From assembly GCA_017539565.1 (NCBI GenBank), contig JAFYCS010000043.1, positions 1 to 34,761 on the forward strand: DNA of 34,761 nt, given 5' to 3'. The first letter of the stretch is position 1. Every line of letters begins with the position of its first letter. The stretch is from Lachnospiraceae bacterium (GTDB lineage Bacteria > Bacillota > Clostridia > Lachnospirales > Lachnospiraceae). This document shows positions 26,112 through 33,983 of the stretch, one piece after another. Below the pieces are notes generated by a model that was not told the origin of the DNA, did no database searches, and saw only the letters and a list, made by a program, of their open reading frames with translations. Made by a program: the position numbers and the translations under genes.

Positions 26112-27224
26112 ATGGCTCAGAAAGAAAAACCCGAAAGTGGGATCAAAGCATTCCTAAAGAAAAAAGATATTGAGATATCCTTAAAGCGTTACGGTATAGA
26201 TGCGCTGGGGGCAATGGCGCAGGGCCTTTTCTGCTCGCTGCTCATAGGTACGATCATCAATACCATAGGCACGCAGTTCCATTTGGGATTCCTTACAACA
26301 CCTGTAGCAACTATAGCAGGGACAGAATATACAGTGGGCGGTCTGGCCACGGCCATGAGCGGCCCGGCAATGGCGGTTGCCATCGGTTCGGCACTTAAAT
26401 GCCCCCCCTTAGTTTTATTTTCACTGATAACCGTAGGTTTTGCTTCAAATGCACTGGGCGGCGCAGGCGGTCCTCTGGCTGTTCTCTTTGTTGCCATACT
26501 TGCAGCAGAGATCGGTAAGTGTGTTTCAAAGGAAACCAAGGTTGACATACTGGTAACACCTCTGGTAACTATAGGCGTCGGTATCTTCTTATCATGGCTT
26601 ATAGCGCCCACACTTGGAGCGATAGCATCCAAGCTTGGCGATGTCATCATGTGGGCTACAGAGCAGCAGCCCTTCCTGATGGGGATCCTTGTATCCGTTA
26701 TAGTAGGTATGGCGCTTACGCTGCCTATTTCATCTGCAGCTATCTGTGCAGCCCTGGGACTTACCGGGCTTGCGGGCGGAGCAGCGGTGGCAGGCTGCAG
26801 CGCGCAGATGATAGGTTTTGCGATCATCTCCTTTAAGGAAAACAAATGGGGCGGTCTGATCTCCCAGGGTATCGGTACATCCATGCTTCAGATGGGCAAC
26901 ATAGTAAAGAATCCCCGTATCTGGATAGCACCTACCCTGGCAAGTGCGATAACCGGTCCTTTAGCAACATGCCTGTTCAAGCTCGAGATGAACGGTGCGC
27001 CCGTATCTTCCGGTATGGGTACCTGCGGTCTTGTGGGACAGATCGGTGTATATACCGGCTGGGTAAACGATGTGGCAGAAGGAACAAAAGCAGCCATCAC
27101 CGCTTCTGACTGGGCGGGACTTGTGCTTATTAGTTTTGTATTACCGGCTGTTCTTTCACTTATATTCCATATGCTTGTTAAGAAGCTTGGCTGGGTAAAA
27201 GAAGGGGATATGAAACTTTCATAA
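26112..27224 (+). CDS. PTS transporter subunit IIC-like permease, orphan
   Basis: A 370-residue polytopic membrane protein resembling the PTS_EIIC_2 family, with about eight to ten hydrophobic segments rich in Gly, Ala and Ile. Recognisable parts are DALGAMAQGLFCSLLIGTII, GLATAMSGPAMAVAIG, NALGGAGGPLAVLFVA, LPISSAAICAALGLTGLAGGAAVAG and GAPVSSGMGTCGLVGQIG. No IIA or IIB phosphorylation domain is fused, and none is encoded nearby. Members of this family are often orphan and their substrates are unknown. The gene has its own promoter and an upstream terminator; the next gene has a separate promoter, so it is a single-gene unit. The call as a permease is firm, the substrate is not known. Confidence 0.85.
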   Translation: MAQKEKPESGIKAFLKKKDIEISLKRYGIDALGAMAQGLFCSLLIGTIINTIGTQFHLGFLTTPVATIAGTEYTVGGLATAMSGPAMAVAIGSALKCPPLVLFSLITVGFASNALGGAGGPLAVLFVAILAAEIGKCVSKETKVDILVTPLVTIGVGIFLSWLIAPTLGAIASKLGDVIMWATEQQPFLMGILVSVIVGMALTLPISSAAICAALGLTGLAGGAAVAGCSAQMIGFAIISFKENKWGGLISQGIGTSMLQMGNIVKNPRIWIAPTLASAITGPLATCLFKLEMNGAPVSSGMGTCGLVGQIGVYTGWVNDVAEGTKAAITASDWAGLVLISFVLPAVLSLIFHMLVKKLGWVKEGDMKLS

Positions 27225-27231
27225 ATAATGC

Positions 27232-27260
27232 TTGCATTTATCCGATATATGGTATAGAAT
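27232..27260 (+). promoter_or_regulatory. Candidate promoter for the ABC importer operon
   Basis: TTGCAT (27232-27237), 17-base spacer, TAGAAT (27255-27260). The -35 is weak. The leader of about 55 bases ends in AAAAGGAGGAGG before the ATG. Confidence 0.5.
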
Positions 27261-27323
27261 GCAACCGGGTTAGAAACCCAAGCACATTAAAAACTTTATA
27301 CATCCAAAAGGAGGAGGTAAGCA

Positions 27324-28838
27324 ATGAAAAAGGCAGGTTTATTACTTGCAGCTTTGCTGGCTACAATGACTGTTGCACTGGGCGGATGCACAGGCGGCAA
27401 GACAGAGGAGGCTTCTTCCGGACAGATCACCATCGGTATTCCACAGGATCTGGAAGACGGACTTGACCCGCATAAGGTTAGCGCGGCAGGTACCAAAGAG
27501 ATACTGTTCAATATCTATGAGGGCTTAGTCAAGTATGACGAGAGCGGGGATCTGAAGCCGGCTGTTGCCAATGCTGTCGAGATCAGTGATGACGGACTGG
27601 TCTACACCATCACTTTACGTGACGGAGTAAAATTTCATAATGGCAATACGGTAACGGCGGAGGATGTTATTTATTCTATAGAACGCTGTGCCGGGAAGGA
27701 CGGAAATGATCCGTTGGTTCCGGCATTTTCTAATATTGCCTCACTTGTTAAAACTGATGACAAGACTATTACACTGACACTGAACGAAGCTGATACCGAG
27801 TTTATGGCATCACTGACAACGGCGATCATACCCGCAGACAATGCGGATCCCGCTGCAAATATCATCGGTACCGGTCCCTACAAGTACGTAAGCCGTGCAC
27901 CCCAGGAATCCATTGAACTGACCGCATTTGAAGATTATTGGGGAGAGAAGGCAAAGATCAAGGATGTAACACTTAAGGTCATTGCAAATCCCGATGCCAT
28001 CGTAATGGAGCTTAAGGGCGGCACCATCGACATGATCGCGCGTATCACCGATACCCAGGCTGCAGAGCTTGAGGGAAGCGACTTTAATGTCCTGGAAGGT
28101 ACCATGAACCTGGTACAGGCGCTTTACATCAATAATGCGGTTGCACCCTTTGATGATGTAAGGGTAAGACAGGCACTTTGCTACGCTATCGATCCCCAGG
28201 AGATAATGAACTTTGTTTCCGGCGGCAAAGGAACCGAACTGGGAAGCAGCATGTTCCCTGCATTCACCAAGTACTATGATGAGAGCCTGAATCACACCTA
28301 CGATCAGGACCTTGAAAAGGCAAAACAGCTGCTTGCGGAGGCAGGATATCCCGACGGTTTCTCCTTCAGTATGAGCGTGCCTTCAAACTATCAGCAGCAT
28401 ATATCCACCGCCGAGGTGCTTTCGGAACAGTTTAAGAAAATAGGCGTGGATGCAAAGATCGATCTGATCGAGTGGGACAGCTGGCTGTCTGATGTATATA
28501 TGGGACGCAATTATACCACCACCGTGGTAGGTGTTGATGCTTCCGTACTTACTGCAAGAGCTCTGCTTGAGCGTTTTGTGTCAGACAAGGGGAATAACTT
28601 CGTGAACTTCAGTTCAGCTGCTTATGATGAAGCATTCAACGAAGCAATTTCCACAACAGATGATGCAAAGCAGACTGCTGCATACGAAAAGTGCCTGAGC
28701 ATTCTTTCGGAAGAAGCGGCAAACGTATACATCCAGGATCTGCCCACCTTTGTGGCACTTAATAAGAAGTACGCAGGCTATAAATTCTATCCTTTGTATG
28801 TACAGGATATAGCAAGCCTTTATGAGGTTGAACAATAA
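27324..28838 (+). CDS. Peptide/nickel ABC transporter substrate-binding lipoprotein
   Basis: The extracytoplasmic solute-binding subunit of a family 5 (DppA/OppA/NikA-type) importer, 504 residues. A signal peptide ends in the lipobox ALGGC (Cys22), so it is a membrane-tethered lipoprotein. Family features include GLDPHKVSAAGTKEILFNIY, the VKFHNGNTVTAEDVIYSIER signature (which contains the family 5 pattern), GTGPYKYVS, and DDVRVRQALCYAIDPQEI. Length is normal. It is the first gene of a five-gene importer and has the strongest ribosome site of the set, fitting its usual excess over the membrane parts. The ligand (oligopeptide, dipeptide or a nickel chelate) cannot be decided by eye. Confidence 0.93.
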   Translation: MKKAGLLLAALLATMTVALGGCTGGKTEEASSGQITIGIPQDLEDGLDPHKVSAAGTKEILFNIYEGLVKYDESGDLKPAVANAVEISDDGLVYTITLRDGVKFHNGNTVTAEDVIYSIERCAGKDGNDPLVPAFSNIASLVKTDDKTITLTLNEADTEFMASLTTAIIPADNADPAANIIGTGPYKYVSRAPQESIELTAFEDYWGEKAKIKDVTLKVIANPDAIVMELKGGTIDMIARITDTQAAELEGSDFNVLEGTMNLVQALYINNAVAPFDDVRVRQALCYAIDPQEIMNFVSGGKGTELGSSMFPAFTKYYDESLNHTYDQDLEKAKQLLAEAGYPDGFSFSMSVPSNYQQHISTAEVLSEQFKKIGVDAKIDLIEWDSWLSDVYMGRNYTTTVVGVDASVLTARALLERFVSDKGNNFVNFSSAAYDEAFNEAISTTDDAKQTAAYEKCLSILSEEAANVYIQDLPTFVALNKKYAGYKFYPLYVQDIASLYEVEQ

Positions 28839-28850
28839 GAACATCTGCGG

Positions 28851-29792
28851 ATGAAAATATTCTTAAGAAAAATAATATCAATGTTGCTCACTCTGCTCGC
28901 AGTGTCATTCATCGTCTTTGCGGCATTTGAGATAATCCCGGGGGATGCTGCGGTATCCCGCCTGGGAAGTAATGCCACAAAAGAGAGTGTTGAGGCACTG
29001 CGAGCCCAGATGGGCCTTGACAGACCCTTCATAGTAAGATATCTGAGCTGGTTAGCCGGTTTTGTGAAGGGGGATCTGGGAACTTCTTACAGCTATAATA
29101 TGCCGGTATCTTCCATGATACTGGAAAAGCTTCCCATAACCATCACACTTACAATATTATCCATGATACTTACCATAGGAGTATCCATACCCTTATCTTT
29201 GCTGATAGCAAAGTATGCGGGAAGTAAGTTCGACAAGATAAGCTACGGCACCAATCAGTTTGCCATGGCGATCCCGTCGTTCTTTCTTGGCATACTTATG
29301 AGCTGGTTTTTCGGTATGGTGCTCAAATGGTTCAGCCCCGGAGGTTACATTTCTTATAAGAAGAACTTCGGAGGTTTTTTAGGATACCTGATACTTCCCG
29401 CCATTGCCATTGCCATACCCAAGTGCGCAATGAGTATCAAACTCTTAAGGAGCGCCATCCTTACGGAGGCGGGAAAAGATTATGTGCGTACGGCATACAG
29501 CAGAGGACTTTCCACGATGGAGGTGCTGTACAGACATGTGCTTAAAAACGCAATGATACCGCTCATCACATTCTGGGGAATGGCTGTAGCTGATATGATA
29601 GCCGGTTCCATAGTGGTTGAGCAGGTTTTTAATATACCCGGACTCGGCAGGATACTGCTTACCTCCATATCCAACAGGGATTATCCCGTGGTAGAGGCAG
29701 TGATCCTGCTCATAGCGCTTGTTGTTCTGATAATGAACCTTGTTGTGGATGTACTGTACAGGGTAGTGGACCCCAGGTTAAGGAAGGATTGA
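28851..29792 (+). CDS. ABC transporter permease, DppB/OppB type
   Basis: First membrane subunit of the importer, 313 residues. The N-terminus (FLRKIISMLLTLLAVSFIVFAAFEIIPGD) is the classic first span of DppB-type permeases, followed by about five further spans. The inner-membrane contact loop for the ATPase (the EAA motif) is seen around RTAYSRGLSTMEVLYRHVLKNA, and FNIPGLGRILLTSI closes the family pattern. It begins 12 bases after the binding-protein stop with only a weak ribosome site, so translation may depend on the upstream gene. The second permease follows 3 bases later. Confidence 0.93.
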   Translation: MKIFLRKIISMLLTLLAVSFIVFAAFEIIPGDAAVSRLGSNATKESVEALRAQMGLDRPFIVRYLSWLAGFVKGDLGTSYSYNMPVSSMILEKLPITITLTILSMILTIGVSIPLSLLIAKYAGSKFDKISYGTNQFAMAIPSFFLGILMSWFFGMVLKWFSPGGYISYKKNFGGFLGYLILPAIAIAIPKCAMSIKLLRSAILTEAGKDYVRTAYSRGLSTMEVLYRHVLKNAMIPLITFWGMAVADMIAGSIVVEQVFNIPGLGRILLTSISNRDYPVVEAVILLIALVVLIMNLVVDVLYRVVDPRLRKD

Positions 29793-29795
29793 TAT

Positions 29796-30605
29796 ATGAA
29801 GAAGTGGCTTAAAAAGCACAGTAATTTCAACTTCATAATCGGTTCTGTCATTACGGGAGTACTGCTCCTTACGGTGCTCATCGGTATTTTTGCTACGCCT
29901 TATGATACAACGCAGATGAGTGCTGCGGATAAATTTGCTAAGCCCTCATTGGCACATTGGATGGGCTGTGACAATTACGGCAGGGATATATTGAGCCGTG
30001 TTATGGAAGGCATGGGCAATACCTTCCTGATCGCTGTCCTCACGGTGCTTATCGGTACAGTATTCGGCGTTATCATTGGCGCGCTCTGCGGATACTTTGG
30101 CGGTCTTCTGGACGATATCCTTATGAGGATAAATGACGTGCTGTTTTCCTTCCCCAGTATACTGCTGGCACTGGTCATAATAAGTCTGCTGGGAACAGGA
30201 CGTCTTAATGTTACACTGGCACTTGGAATAGCTTTTATACCCAGCTTTGCCAGGATAGTACGCTCGGAGGTAAAGAAGCAATGCTCGCTTGATTATGTTA
30301 AGAGTGCGGCGCTGATGGGAGCGGGGCATATGAGGATAATATTTGTACATATCCTTCCCAATATCATGCCTGTTCTTTTGAGCTCCGTAATGATCGGTTT
30401 TAATAATGCAGTGCTGGCAGAAGCAGGACTCAGCTATCTGGGTATAGGTGTACAGCCGCCTGCGGCTTCCCTTGGCAGGATGCTTTCCGAGGCACAGTCG
30501 TTTCTGTTTACGGCACCCTGGTATGCAATATTCCCGGGCCTGGTTATAGTGCTTACGGTACTGGGCTTTGCATTGCTGGCAGAAGGCACCACGGAGGAAG
30601 AATGA
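29796..30605 (+). CDS. ABC transporter permease, DppC/OppC type
   Basis: Second membrane subunit, 269 residues. It has the DppC pattern: an N-terminal cytoplasmic start, one span (about 14-32), then HWMGCDNYGRDILSRVMEGM, four or five more spans, the ATPase-contact loop around YVKSAALMGAGHMRIIFVHILPN, and AEAGLSYLGIGVQPPAASLG. Length is within the family range. AAGGAAGGA upstream serves as ribosome site. It overlaps the first ATPase gene by 4 bases. Together with the preceding gene it should form the heterodimeric channel. Confidence 0.93.
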   Translation: MKKWLKKHSNFNFIIGSVITGVLLLTVLIGIFATPYDTTQMSAADKFAKPSLAHWMGCDNYGRDILSRVMEGMGNTFLIAVLTVLIGTVFGVIIGALCGYFGGLLDDILMRINDVLFSFPSILLALVIISLLGTGRLNVTLALGIAFIPSFARIVRSEVKKQCSLDYVKSAALMGAGHMRIIFVHILPNIMPVLLSSVMIGFNNAVLAEAGLSYLGIGVQPPAASLGRMLSEAQSFLFTAPWYAIFPGLVIVLTVLGFALLAEGTTEEE

Positions 30606-31393
30606 TGCTGCTCAGTGTAGAGGATTTCGGAATAGAATTTCATGATCATGATTCACCTGAACGTGTGGTGGAAGGTGTTTCCTTTACCCTGGATAAGGGG
30701 GAGATACTGGGCATAGTGGGCGAATCCGGATCGGGTAAGTCTATGACTGCGCTTGCCATAGCCGGCCTTCTGCCCAGAAAAAAGCTTAAGAAGGAAGGCC
30801 GCATACTCTTTGAAGGTGAAGACGTGCTGACCATGGAGAGACATAAGCTCCGCGGACTGCAGGGTGATGAGATCTGCATGATATTCCAGGAGCCTATGAC
30901 GGCGCTCAATCCCACGATGAAGATAGGATTACAGGTGGAGGAAGCTCTGCGTATACATCATACGGAGATGAATGATGCAGCCCGTAAAGAAAGGGCGCTC
31001 AAATGGCTTAAGAATGTGGAACTGGATGATCCGGAGAGAGTATATGAATCATATCCTCATCAGCTTTCCGGAGGTATGAGGCAGAGGGTGATGATAGCTG
31101 CAGCCATGGTGGGCGATCCCCAGCTCCTCATTGCGGATGAAGCAACTACGGCTCTGGACGTTACCGTACAGGCTCAGATAATCAAGCTGCTTCAGAAAAT
31201 AAATAAGGAATCAGAAGTTGCGATATTGTTTATATCGCATGATCTGTCGCTGATAAGGCAGATATCCCATAACGTGCTGGTCATGCAGAACGGACATCTG
31301 GTCGAAAAAGGTGCTGTGGACGATATCTTTGATAATCCGCAGCAGGAATATACAAAGAAACTTATAGCGGCTATACCCAGGGTGGAATTATGA
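30602..31393 (+). CDS. ABC transporter ATPase, DppD/NikD-like
   Basis: First ATP-binding subunit, 263 residues, with Walker A GESGSGKS (40-47), a Q-loop in IFQEPMTALNP, the signature LSGGMRQRV, Walker B LLIADEATTALD and the switch His in FISHDLSLI. All catalytic elements are present. It is shorter than the usual DppD (about 330 residues) because it ends soon after YTKKLIAAIPRVEL and lacks the C-terminal oligopeptide-transporter extension; this size is nearer to NikD. Two ATGs (30602 and 30605) are possible; the second has the better distance from GGAGG. It overlaps the second ATPase gene by 4 bases. Confidence 0.92.
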   Translation: MMLLSVEDFGIEFHDHDSPERVVEGVSFTLDKGEILGIVGESGSGKSMTALAIAGLLPRKKLKKEGRILFEGEDVLTMERHKLRGLQGDEICMIFQEPMTALNPTMKIGLQVEEALRIHHTEMNDAARKERALKWLKNVELDDPERVYESYPHQLSGGMRQRVMIAAAMVGDPQLLIADEATTALDVTVQAQIIKLLQKINKESEVAILFISHDLSLIRQISHNVLVMQNGHLVEKGAVDDIFDNPQQEYTKKLIAAIPRVEL

Positions 31394-32118
31394 GCGAAAG
31401 TCTTGTCAGATTAAAAGATGTGGAGGTTTCCTTTGCATCCGGCGGCATTAAGAAAACCGAAAAACAGGTACTTAAGGGCGTAAGCTTTGATATAAAGCCG
31501 GGAGAGATACTGGGACTGGCAGGCGAGAGCGGAAGCGGTAAGACAACCATAGCCAAAGTCATCCTTAAAATGGTAGATATCAAAGCAGGAAGCATGGAAC
31601 GTACCACCAATCATCCGCAGATGATATTCCAGGACCCTTACGGGTCTTTGAATCCGGCCTACAACATATCCTGGATCATGCAGGAGCCGCTACGCATGTC
31701 TACTAAATTAAATGCTGCGCAGCGTCAGGAAAAGGTGATCGGGATGCTTAAGGAAGTAGGGCTGGATGAGACTTATATGGAACGTAAGCCCGGTGAGTTG
31801 TCCGGCGGTCAGCGACAGAGGATATGCATAGGAACCGCACTTATGCGTGAGCCCAGGCTGCTCATTGCCGATGAGCCCGTGTCCGCACTGGACGTTACGG
31901 TGGCATCACAGGTACTGGCATTGCTTAAGCGGCTTCATGAAGAAAAGAATATCTCTATCCTCTTTATTTCACATGACTTGAGGACCATGTATAACTTTTG
32001 TGACCGTATCATGATCCTCAGGGAGGGGCGCATCATTGAGGAAGGTGCGCCTAAAGAACTCTATAAAAATCCGAAAGAAGAGTATACCAAGCTGCTGTTA
32101 GCCAGTGCAGGGATCTGA
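31390..32118 (+). CDS. ABC transporter ATPase, DppF/NikE-like
   Basis: Second ATP-binding subunit, 242 residues, with Walker A GESGSGKT (45-52), Q-loop MIFQDPYGSLNP, signature LSGGQRQRI, Walker B LLIADEPVSALD and switch His in FISHDLRTMYNF. It too lacks the C-terminal extension of typical OppF/DppF proteins and ends at YTKLLLASAGI, so both ATPases of this system are of the compact type. The gene closes the importer operon; no strong terminator follows, only the palindrome at 32170-32193. Confidence 0.92.
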   Translation: MSESLVRLKDVEVSFASGGIKKTEKQVLKGVSFDIKPGEILGLAGESGSGKTTIAKVILKMVDIKAGSMERTTNHPQMIFQDPYGSLNPAYNISWIMQEPLRMSTKLNAAQRQEKVIGMLKEVGLDETYMERKPGELSGGQRQRICIGTALMREPRLLIADEPVSALDVTVASQVLALLKRLHEEKNISILFISHDLRTMYNFCDRIMILREGRIIEEGAPKELYKNPKEEYTKLLLASAGI

Positions 32119-32169
32119 TAATCTTTTTTGTAAGTTCTTTTAATATTATCTTCTTAGATCTTAAATAGA

Positions 32170-32193
32170 GGACGCAGGGACGTTCCCGTGTCC
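32170..32193. repeat. REP-like palindrome
   Basis: GGACGCAGGGA / TCCCGTGTCC pair over 10 bp with one bulged A and one G-T pair around a CGT loop. It resembles the dispersed GGGACGTTCCC-type palindromes I recall from Clostridia genomes. It could also help end the importer transcript, since a T-run follows 8 bases later (32202-32207). Only one copy is in this window, so repeat status is inferred. Confidence 0.45.
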
Positions 32194-32218
32194 GCGCCAT
32201 GTTTTTTATACAGCACAC

Positions 32219-32247
32219 TTGTATTGTATTAAAAACTCGATTATACT
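32219..32247 (+). promoter_or_regulatory. Candidate promoter for the second GGDEF gene
   Basis: TTGTAT (32219-32224), 17-base spacer, TATACT (32242-32247), then a leader of about 45 bases ending in GGAAGGAG. The remaining sequence between 32119 and 32296 shows only the palindrome. Confidence 0.55.
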
Positions 32248-32302
32248 ATTACTTTAGTATGATCATAATGGCTATTTTAACCGGAAGGAGATTTTTTTGT
32301 TT

Positions 32303-33634
32303 ATGATCGATCAGACAGCGTTTGACCTGATAGCCATCACACTGGCCGAACATTATGACAGCGTATTTTATGTAAATGCAGAAACAGGACAGTATTCGGT
32401 ATTGGTTGAGACAAAGATGCTTAAGGAGCTTGATATCCCGGCAGAAGGAGAAGATTTTTTCTCCATGGCACAGGCCAATGCAAATAAGTATGTTCATCCG
32501 GATGACCTTGATCTGGCTTTATCTATCCATGATAAATGGACTATTATCGATACTCTTTCAAAAAACGGCTCATATTCCGTAAGCTGCCGTCTTATATTGG
32601 ACGGGAAGCTGGTACATATAAGACATGTAGATATGCTCTGCAGTGATAAGAAGCATGTTCTTTTCTGCATGGAGAATATCGATGATGAAGTAAAGGAAAA
32701 AGAGGAACAGCTGAAAAATCTTGAGTCTGTTGAGAGAATGGTAAGGCTGGATGAGCTGACAGGTATCAAGAATAACAATGCATTTAATGAATTGAGCCAG
32801 TCTCTTGATAACAGTATACGTATGGCGGATGCAGAGCTCAGATTCGGTGTAGTCATGTGTGATGTAAATGACCTTAAACAGTATAACGACACCAGGGGAC
32901 ACAGCTTTGGAGATGAATTGCTGCGCAGGGCCTGCCGCATGATATGTGAGACATTTCCGCACAGCCAGGTATACCGTATCGGCGGAGATGAGTTTGTGGT
33001 GTATCTGACAGGAGAAGAGTACGAGATAAGGGAAGAACTTCTTGAAAATTTAAGAAGGGAATCATATGCCAACGGCCGTTCACGTTCAGGCCCGGTCATC
33101 GCCACCGGACTGGCAGTATATGAAGCCGCATCGGATGCAAAGTTCTCTGATGTGTTCAAGCGCGCCGATCTGGATATGTACGTAAATAAGAAAGTATTGA
33201 AATCCGGTTTCCCTGCAAAGAGGATGGAGAATGCGACAAAAGTCGAGATACCCATACCGGATGGCAGGAAGCGAAAGCTTGATGCAATGTTCGGAGCCCT
33301 GTTTACCATAGCGGGAGGCGGATATATTTTCCTTAATGACTTAAGATATGATTATTCACGCTGGTCGGCAGTACTGGCTGATGATTACGGATTTGAGTCC
33401 GAATATATGTATCATGCAGGAAAGACCTGGAGGCAATACGTTCATCCCGATGATCTGGATAAATATAAGGAAATAGTGGATCTGATCATAAGCGGCAGGG
33501 GCGATACGAAGGATCTCAGATACCGTGCCCGCAGGCCTGACGGATCATACGTTGTATTGCAGCCAAGGGCATTTGTCTTATGCGATGATGACGGCAATCC
33601 GGAGTATTACGGCGGCATAATCATAGAACAGTGA
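32303..33634 (+). CDS. GGDEF protein flanked by PAS-like domains
   Basis: A soluble 443-residue predicted diguanylate cyclase. An N-terminal PAS-like sensor (about 1-125) is followed by a GGDEF domain starting near RLDELTGIKNNNAF, with CDVNDLKQYNDTRGHSFGDELL and the signature YRIGGDEFVVYL intact. The residues where an RxxD inhibitory site would lie read FPHS, so that site is absent. A second PAS-like domain occupies the C-terminus (about 325-443). Both PAS regions contain YVHPDDLD. A PAS after the GGDEF domain is unusual, since GGDEF proteins normally end with the catalytic domain or an EAL domain. The start is ambiguous: TTG 32297 is 6 bases from the AAGGAG site, ATG 32303 is 12 bases away. 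Confidence 0.88.
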   Translation: MIDQTAFDLIAITLAEHYDSVFYVNAETGQYSVLVETKMLKELDIPAEGEDFFSMAQANANKYVHPDDLDLALSIHDKWTIIDTLSKNGSYSVSCRLILDGKLVHIRHVDMLCSDKKHVLFCMENIDDEVKEKEEQLKNLESVERMVRLDELTGIKNNNAFNELSQSLDNSIRMADAELRFGVVMCDVNDLKQYNDTRGHSFGDELLRRACRMICETFPHSQVYRIGGDEFVVYLTGEEYEIREELLENLRRESYANGRSRSGPVIATGLAVYEAASDAKFSDVFKRADLDMYVNKKVLKSGFPAKRMENATKVEIPIPDGRKRKLDAMFGALFTIAGGGYIFLNDLRYDYSRWSAVLADDYGFESEYMYHAGKTWRQYVHPDDLDKYKEIVDLIISGRGDTKDLRYRARRPDGSYVVLQPRAFVLCDDDGNPEYYGGIIIEQ

Positions 33635-33663
33635 ACTTAAGCGGGAAGCAGTGAAAAAAGTAT

Positions 33664-33692
33664 TTGACAAATCCCGTAAGTTTACATAGAAT
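33664..33692 (+). promoter_or_regulatory. Promoter for the T-box pheS transcript
   Basis: A perfect TTGACA (33664-33669), 17-base spacer and TAGAAT (33687-33692) put the start near 33699, just ahead of the T-box leader. Confidence 0.87.
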
Positions 33693-33698
33693 AACAGA

Positions 33699-33951
33699 CG
33701 TTAGGCGTTGAACGTACGTGAGTACGTAAGAGGTAGTGAAAACAGAGATGAGGTGTCACCGGCTGAAAGCACTTCACACGAGCCTTACGGAAATTTCAGT
33801 ACCGGAGCCTTCCGGCGAAAAGCGACAGGCATTAAGCCGGATGTTGGTGTAGCAAACATCTTACACATAAGAGTGCATGGAAACAGATCCATGAAATAGG
33901 GTGGTACCGCGGTATATTATCGTCCCTTGTTAATACAGGGGACGTTTTTTT
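33699..33951 (+). ncRNA. T-box riboswitch, Phe-specific candidate
   Basis: The leader between the promoter and pheS carries the T-box sequence AGGGTGGTACCGCG (33898-33911), the universal tRNA-acceptor-binding element, followed by a terminator hairpin. A long stem I region lies at about 33700-33850. A TTC triplet followed by A at 33773-33775, after CTGAAAGCAC, is a good candidate for the specifier codon and would pair with tRNA-Phe (GAA anticodon). Uncharged tRNA-Phe would stabilise the antiterminator and let transcription enter pheS. The specifier position was placed by eye, not from a folded structure. This element fills the 349-base stretch between the GGDEF gene and pheS. Confidence 0.93.
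33921..33951 (+). terminator. T-box regulatory terminator
   Basis: A 10-bp stem (CGTCCCTTGT / ACAGGGGACG) with a TAAT loop is followed by seven T. Its left arm follows the T-box sequence, so antiterminator and terminator would be mutually exclusive. Confidence 0.9.
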
Positions 33952-33983
33952 ATGTCTTAATATGACAAAAGAAAGGAGTCATT

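Noticed and set aside
32570-32962. 130-codon minus-strand frame opposite the second GGDEF gene
   Set aside because: Opposes an intact GGDEF reading frame and lacks a start context.
33708-33899. 63-codon frame inside the T-box leader
   Set aside because: It overlaps stem I and the conserved T-box structure and has no ribosome site; it is not a leader peptide in this mechanism.
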